DNA of 64,000 nucleotides, taken from contig JAIXYN010000069.1 in assembly GCA_027490195.1 (NCBI GenBank), positions 62,001 to 126,000 of the forward strand, written 5' to 3'. Made by a program: the position numbers and the translations under genes. This DNA comes from Verrucomicrobiaceae bacterium (GTDB lineage Bacteria > Verrucomicrobiota > Verrucomicrobiia > Verrucomicrobiales > Verrucomicrobiaceae). The notes beneath the pieces were generated by a model that was given only the letters and a program-made list of their open reading frames with translations, searched no databases and had not been told where the DNA came from. Below are positions 58,707-64,000 of this stretch, piece by piece (the first letter of the stretch is position 1; the number at the start of each line of letters is the position of its first letter).

Positions 58707-59515
58707 GCGTCGGTCTGCTGGAGATGATTGAGAGCATGTACGGGGCCTGCGCCAGCACTTTGCCACAGGAAATGCTGGGCGATGGCCCGGCTGACAAACT
58801 CCTTGGCTCTCGCGACGGCCTCATTCAAGCCCATTTCCTGCGCCAGACCGGTGGCGATGGCGGAGGAAAGCGTGCAGCCCGTACCATGCGTGCGCACTCC
58901 CGGCGTGCGTGGCGCGGTGTGCCAGAAAAGCTCGCCATTCAGGCAGAGGACATCGGCGGCGTCTCCCTTCAGATGCCCTCCTTTCACCAGCACGGCGGCA
59001 TCAAAACGCTCGCTCAGTTCAAGGGCGCAGGCCTCCATGGCTTCGGCATCAAGGACCTCGCGATCCCACAGCACGCGGGCCTCGTCCAGATTCGGCGTGA
59101 TCAGCGTGGCAAGCGGAAGCAGTTCGTCGATCAAGGTCCGCACGGCGGCGTCTTCAAGGAGCTTGCCTCCGCTGGTGGCGATCATGACCGGGTCCACCAC
59201 GAGGGGGATGCGCCCATGGCCAAACTGCTTCCAGGTTTCGGCCACTGCATGCACTTGATCCCGCCCACCCAGCATGCCGGTTTTCGCGGCGGCAATGGGA
59301 AAACCGCCAAATAGCACACGCACCTGATCGGCAATGAAGTCCGCATCCAGCAGGCGCACCTGGGAGACGAGTCCGGGCGTCTCTGACACCACGCTGGTCA
59401 GTGCATTCAGGCCGTAGCCGCCCAGGGCTGAAATGGCCTTTAAATCCGCCTGAATCCCCGCTCCGCATGAAGAATCGGAGCCTGCAATGGTGAGAACGAC
59501 GTGTGGGGAAGACAT
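58703..59515 (-). CDS. thiD: hydroxymethylpyrimidine/phosphomethylpyrimidine kinase
   Basis: 270 residues, the normal ThiD length. The N-terminal LTIAGSDSSCGAGIQADLK binds the pyrimidine, and KTGMLGG, VVDPVMIATSG, ITPNLDEARVL, AAVLVKGGH and HGTGCTLSSAIA (the anion hole and catalytic Asp/Cys loop) are all present. It makes HMP-PP for thiamine synthesis. The ATG at 59515 is used because upstream in-frame sequence runs antisense to the neighbouring gene. It is the first gene of the minus-strand operon thiD, S41-like, IF-1-like. No thi-box riboswitch was seen in the 84 bases before it. Confidence 0.93.
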   Translation of the reverse strand: MSSPHVVLTIAGSDSSCGAGIQADLKAISALGGYGLNALTSVVSETPGLVSQVRLLDADFIADQVRVLFGGFPIAAAKTGMLGGRDQVHAVAETWKQFGHGRIPLVVDPVMIATSGGKLLEDAAVRTLIDELLPLATLITPNLDEARVLWDREVLDAEAMEACALELSERFDAAVLVKGGHLKGDAADVLCLNGELFWHTAPRTPGVRTHGTGCTLSSAIATGLAQEMGLNEAVARAKEFVSRAIAQHFLWQSAGAGPVHALNHLQQTDA

Positions 59516-59599
59516 GGTGGCGTCCCGTGATGGTACGAGCCCGGCTGCTTTTTGCAAACCCCGGCTTGTGGCATTCGGTGTATGAATTAGACTGTCTCC

Positions 59600-59980
59600 A
59601 TGAATTTCGATCCGTTGCCAGGACTCACGGTCACGGTGGACAGCATCGCCTACGATCCCACGCGGCCTGCTCCGCCGGACCGCCCCCACCCGTTTGTTTA
59701 CCATCTGTCGATCCACAACGACTCGGAGGACATTGTGCGCATTTTTGGCCGCAAATGGATCGTGCGCGACACCGATGGTGATACCATGGTTGTTGAAGGC
59801 GACGGCGTCGTCGGCCAGTTCCCCAATCTCTCCCCTGGGGAAACCTTCAGCTACAATTCGTACCACGTCATTAAGTCGGAAAGCACCGCCACGGGTTCCT
59901 TCTTCGGCACCACGCCGGATGGTCGGCGGGTTTGTACGAAGATTCCGCCGATTGAAATGCATCCGCCGCTGCTGGGGTAG
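59600..59980 (+). CDS. apaG: ApaG/DUF525 domain protein
   Basis: 126 residues of a single ApaG fold: GLTVTVDSIAYDP, the conserved YHLSIHNDSEDIVRIFGRKWIV, then EGDGVVGQFPNLSPGETFSYNSYHVIKS and GSFFGT. The GDGVVGxxPxLxPGExF motif identifies the family. ApaG proteins have an immunoglobulin-like fold and bind phosphates or proteins; the exact role in bacteria is not settled. It diverges from thiD with 84 bases between. A small hypothetical gene follows 53 bases later. Confidence 0.92.
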   Translation: MNFDPLPGLTVTVDSIAYDPTRPAPPDRPHPFVYHLSIHNDSEDIVRIFGRKWIVRDTDGDTMVVEGDGVVGQFPNLSPGETFSYNSYHVIKSESTATGSFFGTTPDGRRVCTKIPPIEMHPPLLG

Positions 59981-60033
59981 GTGTGGCAAGGTTGGGGTAA
60001 CCATTGGACACAGGCGATGAGAGAATTTCCCGC

Positions 60034-60429
60034 ATGACACAGGAGTTCTCATATTATGGCCAGTTGATCGCGGATGATGGACTCGGGCCGGTCATGAGCG
60101 CGCTCAGGGAATGTTCGTGGCGCATTGAACTGAGGCAGTCCGGCTATGACGGCACCCATTATCTCACGACTCCACGCGATCAAGAAATTGACCTCGAAAT
60201 GGACTCCGGTCAGTCACGGTGTTTTCTTTTTGGAGGTGGATTCGATGGCTCGGCACCACGCATGCTGGAGTTGATGGGAGAATTTTCTCAATGTCTAAGT
60301 GCAAGAGGTTTCGTCCACAGTGTCGAGGTGTATGATGAAAAGAAAAACCAGATCGGATACTTTCATCATCAGTGGCCTGCGGGCTTGACAGAGGTGGAGA
60401 TCATGAAAATGCCCTCCAGAGCGAGCTAA
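60034..60429 (+). CDS. hypothetical protein, small alpha/beta
   Basis: 131 residues that I do not recognise. No signal peptide or TM segment is seen. The sequence begins MTQEFSYYGQLIADDGLGPV and contains LRECSWRIELRQSGYDG, RCFLFGGGFDG, MLELMGEFSQCLSARGF and a C-terminal HHQWPAGLTEVEI segment, suggesting a compact alpha/beta fold. The ATG at 60034 is chosen; an in-frame ATG at 60004 is possible. The last few codons (PSRAS) and the stop lie inside a copy of the dispersed repeat, so the original C terminus may have been altered by that sequence. Confidence 0.6.
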   Translation: MTQEFSYYGQLIADDGLGPVMSALRECSWRIELRQSGYDGTHYLTTPRDQEIDLEMDSGQSRCFLFGGGFDGSAPRMLELMGEFSQCLSARGFVHSVEVYDEKKNQIGYFHHQWPAGLTEVEIMKMPSRAS

Positions 60430-60445
60430 AGCTCTCGACTACTTT
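60415..60445 (-). repeat. inverted partial copy of the AAAGTACTCACGAGC dispersed repeat
   Basis: Read on the minus strand it is AAAAGTAGTCGAGAGCTTTA followed by GCTCGCTCTGGA, close to the left half of the element at 14596. It overlaps the end of the hypothetical gene at 60034 and the stop codon region of the SUMF1 gene (60439). Confidence 0.6.
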
Positions 60446-61197
60446 TCACACACAATCCGAAACCCGACGCTGTCGAGGTGAACGTTGTAGGGGTCCGGGC
60501 CGCGGAATGACGCCAACAGGCGCTTCTCGCTGCCTGCTCTGAAGGCGCCGCCACGCACGATGCGCAGGGTATTCTTCGGCGGGTCATACCAGCCATCGAC
60601 CCACTCCCAGACGTTGCCGGCGAAGTCGAAGAGGCCGTTGGCATCGGCGGGGTAGCTGCCCACGGGCGCGGTATCAGGGTAACCATCATCCATCTCCAGC
60701 CACTTGGCGTCGTAGCTGTTGCGATACTTTTTGCCAAAAGCCTCATCGCAAAAATTGCCAACGGTTTTGGACAGGGGAGCCTTGCCCCAATGATGAATGC
60801 CCATGCTGGGCGGTTGCTGATTCGGGGCGATTTCCGGCTTTTCCTGCAAGCCTGCCAGTACACTCCATTCCTGATCGGTGAGCAGGCGATACTTGCGGTC
60901 TTCCTTTTTGCCCAGCCATTCGCAGAAGGCCTGTGCTTCCGCAAAGCTGACATTGATCGCGGGATCATCGGGCGTTTGCGGAAAGTCAGGCTTCCTCCAT
61001 TCGAGGATCGTGGCCGTTGCAAACGACTGATAATCCTTCACCCGCGTCTCATAGCGGCAAACCAGCGCGCCAATGCTCGCCACCTTCACAAACGGCATCT
61101 CCAAACTGTTGGAAAATGCCGTCTCGATCTTGGCCGTCTGACCGCTGGCGCAGTGCGCCAGCATCAGCAGGACGAGGGCTGTGAGCTTGCCTTGCAT
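60439..61197 (-). CDS. secreted SUMF1/FGE-fold protein without the FGE cysteines
   Basis: 252 residues with a signal peptide (MQGKLTALVLLMLAHCASG). The FGE-sulfatase (SUMF1) fold is recognisable from MPFVKVASIGALVCRYETRV, EAQAFCEWLGKKEDRKYRLLTDQEW, LFDFAGNVWEWVDGWYD, LRIVRGGAFRAGSEKRLL and VGFRIVCEK. In copper-dependent FGE the RGGSW segment is followed by Cys residues that bind substrate and copper; here this segment has none. It therefore probably does not mature the nearby sulfatases and may bind ligands or proteins in the periplasm. It is followed by an alpha/beta hydrolase gene upstream on the same strand (three-base gap). Confidence 0.82.
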   Translation of the reverse strand: MQGKLTALVLLMLAHCASGQTAKIETAFSNSLEMPFVKVASIGALVCRYETRVKDYQSFATATILEWRKPDFPQTPDDPAINVSFAEAQAFCEWLGKKEDRKYRLLTDQEWSVLAGLQEKPEIAPNQQPPSMGIHHWGKAPLSKTVGNFCDEAFGKKYRNSYDAKWLEMDDGYPDTAPVGSYPADANGLFDFAGNVWEWVDGWYDPPKNTLRIVRGGAFRAGSEKRLLASFRGPDPYNVHLDSVGFRIVCEK

Positions 61198-61200
61198 GGC

Positions 61201-63219
61201 TTACTTCTTCACAGGGGCGGCTTTCCACTCCCAGCTCTCGCCGAAGAATCCTGCATCGCTGATGCCACCGGGGGCCTGGCTGGTTGCAGGCTTGGTGAGG
61301 TCGATCACGGCCCAGTCCGGCAGCTTGGCCACTTGCCGGGCGTTGTTGAGGTAATCGTATTCACGGTAGGTGAAGCTGCTGTTGATCACGACATACTTCG
61401 TGGGATTGAGCGGGTTCGGGTAGATGAGCACCGGCGCGTTCGTGGCGGCATCGTAGGTCTTGCCATTGGCGACGAGTTTGTCCTTGGACCACTGGATCGG
61501 CAGCTTGTCGGCGATCTTGGCCAGAACGGCATTGCTCTGCGGATCGCCCCACAGCACGAGGTTGTTGGCGGCGATGTCGGCATCGCTGATGGCGGTGTCG
61601 TCCTTTGTGGGAGCATCGCCACGGAACTGACGGCGCCATTCAAACTGAGCGCGTTCGAGTTCCGCCTTGGCCCAGGCGTCCACCTTCTCGCTGGATCCAG
61701 CCTTGGTGGGTTTGACAAAGAGGAACTTGTCCATGAAGGCGTCATCGATCGGACCTTCGAGGCCGTGCTTTTTGATCAGTTTGCCATCGCCTTCGTTGTC
61801 CAGCGTCTGTGTCCACTTGCCGTTCTTCATCTGGAAATGCACCAGCCATGAGCGGTCCAGTTTCGGGCGGGTGACTTCAAGAAGCTGGCCATCAATGCTG
61901 ACGACCGGCTTGAAGAGCAGCGGCATCGGGCAGGTGCCTGATGGCATGTCGAGCGTGAAGGCGCTGATGTTCTGCAGCTTGATCGTGATCTCGGACGGGC
62001 CGGTGATTCGCGCATGAATGCGGCCGCGTACCCAATGCTCATTCAGTGCATCCACGGTGACCCAGAACATGTGGTTGTAGCGCAGGAACCAGGTGGAGAG
62101 ATGAATTTCCTTCGGCGCGCGATTGCGTCCCATGGCCGCAATGCTGGCAAGTCGCTTCTCGATTTCGATGAGCGAGTCGGGGTGGATCTTGTGACCGGTT
62201 TGCGGGCCAATGATGTGCAGGAGATCGACGTTCTCGCCACGCAGCGCCTTCTCCATCATGTCGGCAGCCTGCTTCTGTTTGTCGATCTCGCCGCTGTAAG
62301 CCACGGTGGGGCAGTTCTCTAGGTTCAGCGCATTGTCGGTGGCATTGTACCAGTGCCAGAGCTTTTGCTGATACCATGGGGCACCGCTCACATCTTCGTT
62401 CTGAAAGCCGCCGAGGAATTCGGGTGTCTCGGCAAAGCCAGCACCCGGATTGGCTCCGCACCACTTGTCTGCGTAATTCACCGCAAACTGCCATGCAGCA
62501 GCACCGCCCATGCTGAAGCCGCGCACGATGATGCGGTCTTCGTCCACGGCGTAAAACTTGGACGTGTGATCAATCGCTTCGATCAAATCAATCTCACCCG
62601 CGAACTTATTGGCACAGCAGTAGCGTCCATAAGGATGTAGCACGAGCGCACCTTTGGGCGCGATCTGGCCGACTTGTTTGCGCCGTTGGTCAACGAAAGC
62701 GAGTTCGCTGAGAGTCTCACCACGGCCATGGCACCAGGCGTCAAGACGCGTCGGTGCACCTGCGTAGCTTTCAGGAATAAACATTCCATAGGGCTGCACC
62801 GAGCCATCGATCTTCGAGCGATAAGCGCGCACCACCAAGCCCTTCTGCTTGGTCCACGGTGCTTGGCCTCCTTTGAACTGATCGGCGCGCTGCAGGCCTT
62901 CAGCGATGATTTCGTCCGCGCTTTTGAGCTCACCCAGCTTATGCACCTCATTGTAACGCAGCGCCCAGTCGACCGCCTTGTGGTAGATCTCAATGTCGGG
63001 CAGCAAATCCGCGAGTTGCGGATTCTTCGCCTGCGCCTTGGCGGCGTCATCGATGGCCGTGCGGAGTTTTTTCAAACCTTCTGTAAGACGCGCACGATCC
63101 GCATCAGGCACGGCCACGCCAGGAGGCGGCACTGGGCGGACGTCGGCGGCTTGATTGTCCTTGGGGCCATCTGCAAAGGCGGCGCTGAGGGCGAGGAAGG
63201 GAAGGAGGAGACGCTTCAT
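61201..63219 (-). CDS. secreted alpha/beta-hydrolase (prolyl-oligopeptidase/esterase-like)
   Basis: 672 residues with a signal peptide (MKRLLLPFLALSAAFA). A helical N-terminal region (residues 40-110) precedes a hydrolase core: QPYGMFIPESYAG, LDAWCHGRGETLSEL, DEDRIIVRGFSMGGAAAW with the nucleophile Ser, CPTVAYSGEIDKQK, and His in GPQTGHKIHPDS. About 300 further residues contain beta-rich segments (HLSTWFLRYNHMFWV, RIHARITGPSEITIKLQNISA). It could be a carbohydrate esterase or peptidase. It forms an operon with the SUMF1 gene downstream. Confidence 0.8.
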   Translation of the reverse strand: MKRLLLPFLALSAAFADGPKDNQAADVRPVPPPGVAVPDADRARLTEGLKKLRTAIDDAAKAQAKNPQLADLLPDIEIYHKAVDWALRYNEVHKLGELKSADEIIAEGLQRADQFKGGQAPWTKQKGLVVRAYRSKIDGSVQPYGMFIPESYAGAPTRLDAWCHGRGETLSELAFVDQRRKQVGQIAPKGALVLHPYGRYCCANKFAGEIDLIEAIDHTSKFYAVDEDRIIVRGFSMGGAAAWQFAVNYADKWCGANPGAGFAETPEFLGGFQNEDVSGAPWYQQKLWHWYNATDNALNLENCPTVAYSGEIDKQKQAADMMEKALRGENVDLLHIIGPQTGHKIHPDSLIEIEKRLASIAAMGRNRAPKEIHLSTWFLRYNHMFWVTVDALNEHWVRGRIHARITGPSEITIKLQNISAFTLDMPSGTCPMPLLFKPVVSIDGQLLEVTRPKLDRSWLVHFQMKNGKWTQTLDNEGDGKLIKKHGLEGPIDDAFMDKFLFVKPTKAGSSEKVDAWAKAELERAQFEWRRQFRGDAPTKDDTAISDADIAANNLVLWGDPQSNAVLAKIADKLPIQWSKDKLVANGKTYDAATNAPVLIYPNPLNPTKYVVINSSFTYREYDYLNNARQVAKLPDWAVIDLTKPATSQAPGGISDAGFFGESWEWKAAPVKK

Positions 63220-63249
63220 GGTTGGGGATAAGTGAAAAGAAGAAGGGGG

Positions 63250-63852
63250 CTATTTCTTGCGCGTGCGTTTCGGTTTATCGGAGGCGAGCAGCGGCACGTT
63301 GTGAATTTCAAAGGGCGCGCTGCTGGCGCTGTCAAACTCAGCCGCAGCTTCAAGTCCTGCTCGGGCGACTTCCTCAGCAGTCTTGCACTTGTCATACGCA
63401 GCCTGCATGGCACCCAACGCGTAGTCGCGACCCGAGCCTGCAGCCCAGAATTTGTGAAACTGCTGCGCGGAGCGGTACGAATAGATGGCAAAGATGCCAT
63501 GCGGGTTTGCCAGCAGGCCGTAAAACTGCGTGGTCTCGTACTCCTCGCCTTTGTCCGGCATGGCGGCCATGAAATACTCTGCCTTTAGCCAAGCGTGCGA
63601 GTGACGAAAGGTTTCAAAGATGGCCTCGCAGGAGGAGAAATCGCGCGGACGGTCCGGGTTGGAGAAGTAGCTGTTCATCACCACCAGACTCGCCGAGGTG
63701 CCGGTCAGGCCGATGTAGGTGTCCGCAATCTTGGTGATCTTGGTCTTGTTGACAACGTGCTGCGCCTTCTGCCGCAGTGAGCCGAGACAGCTGAGCGTGT
63801 CGGCGCCGATGCAGGCGACGCCGTTCTTCTGAGTAACTACGATGGTGGACAT
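63250..63852 (-). CDS. proteasome/HslV-like Ntn hydrolase
   Basis: 200 residues with the beta-subunit fold of HslV/20S type: MSTIVVTQKNGVACIGADTL, KITKIADTYIGLTG, FYGLLANPHGIFAIYSY, and the C-terminal FWAAGSGRDYALGAMQAAYD followed by TAEEVARAGLEAAAEFD. The mature N terminus would be Ser2 or Thr3 after Met removal; HslV uses Thr after Met. The G-A-D Asp and the lysine near 33 (HVVNKTKITKI) match the catalytic Lys region only approximately. No HslU or ATPase gene is next to it. The role is unknown: protease or other Ntn amidohydrolase. Confidence 0.75.
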   Translation of the reverse strand: MSTIVVTQKNGVACIGADTLSCLGSLRQKAQHVVNKTKITKIADTYIGLTGTSASLVVMNSYFSNPDRPRDFSSCEAIFETFRHSHAWLKAEYFMAAMPDKGEEYETTQFYGLLANPHGIFAIYSYRSAQQFHKFWAAGSGRDYALGAMQAAYDKCKTAEEVARAGLEAAAEFDSASSAPFEIHNVPLLASDKPKRTRKK

Positions 63853-63907
63853 GAGGCGTGATGTGTAGAGGGAGCACGGGGATACCGCAACCCTCAAACA
63901 GCACGCT

Positions 63908-64000
63908 TTAAGGCAGGAACTGACCGCGGCGAATCTCGGAACCCTTGAAGATGATGCGGAAGCGGAAGACCTTCTTCTTCCGGCACTGAATCTGCCCGGT
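63908..64000 (-). CDS. 3' end of a gene running out of the window
   Basis: The minus strand is open from the window edge to a TAA at 63908-63910. The 30 visible residues are very basic and aromatic (CRKKKVFRFRIIFKGSEIRR, then GQFLP). The family cannot be named from this part. It may be a small DNA- or RNA-binding protein. Confidence 0.45.
   Translation of the reverse strand, partial: TGQIQCRKKKVFRFRIIFKGSEIRRGQFLP

Noticed and set aside
1-64000. tRNA, rRNA or integrase/attachment sites
   Set aside because: No cloverleaf-like arms with CCA-adjacent structure, ribosomal RNA sequence or integrase motifs were noticed on either strand; a dedicated tRNA scan was not possible.

Overview
The window is GC-rich bacterial chromosomal DNA that looks like Verrucomicrobiota, probably close to Prosthecobacter or Verrucomicrobium. 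The inference rests on gene content: a multi-domain cytochrome protein of the DUF1587/DUF1592/DUF1588/DUF1585 type, three secreted sulfatases, many Gfo/Idh/MocA oxidoreductases (two with twin-arginine-like leaders), a DUF6288 protein, an SMP-30/esterase fusion and SHD1-like domains. No rRNA, tRNA, CRISPR array, transposase or phage gene was seen.

Layout. 0.1-6 kb: a VapBC-like toxin-antitoxin pair, a c'-type cytochrome, an Ldh2-family dehydrogenase, a permease with a very histidine-rich partner, and a small secreted cysteine protein. 6-31.2 kb: a large catabolic cluster around a GntR/LacI-type regulator. Its enzymes include SDR dehydrogenases, an RraA-like protein, two HpcH/HpaI aldolases, a PhyH dioxygenase, two Gfo/Idh/MocA proteins, two amidohydrolases (one fused to a class III aminotransferase), secreted hydrolases and beta-helix proteins, a sodium:solute symporter and a Kelch protein. 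31.2-45.3 kb: an SHD1-like membrane protein, a DUF1592-type cytochrome protein, FKBP, FabG-like SDR, DUF6288 protein, sulfatase, a divergent PaaK-like ligase / LuxI-like acyltransferase pair, a thioredoxin-fold protein, FabD and glycerate kinase. 45.4-48.2 kb: a histidine kinase and an unusual response regulator. 48.3-57.3 kb: two Tat-type oxidoreductases, two sulfatases, a DUF433/DUF5615 toxin-antitoxin pair and an esterase-SMP-30 fusion. 57.4-64 kb: an IF-1-like protein, a peptidase-S41-like protein without its serine, ThiD, ApaG, a SUMF1-domain protein, an alpha/beta hydrolase, a proteasome-like Ntn hydrolase, and the end of a gene that runs out of the window.

The main result is a local regulon. 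A 21-bp inverted repeat (CTGGT, 11 bases, ACCAG) occurs five times at operon heads in the 6-31 kb cluster: at 5944, 8018, 14724, 26532 and 31221. Each copy lies 44-47 bases upstream of a start codon, and the 8018 copy also directly abuts the start of the regulator gene. This ties at least 16 genes in five or six transcription units into one probable system for importing and breaking down an extracellular glycan or sugar acid. The gene set (two dehydrogenation steps, 2-keto-acid aldolases, amidohydrolases, an aminotransferase and an Fe(II) dioxygenase) does not match a standard sugar pathway that I can name. The substrate is unknown.

All function calls come from reading the sequence and recalled family motifs. 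No database search was run.
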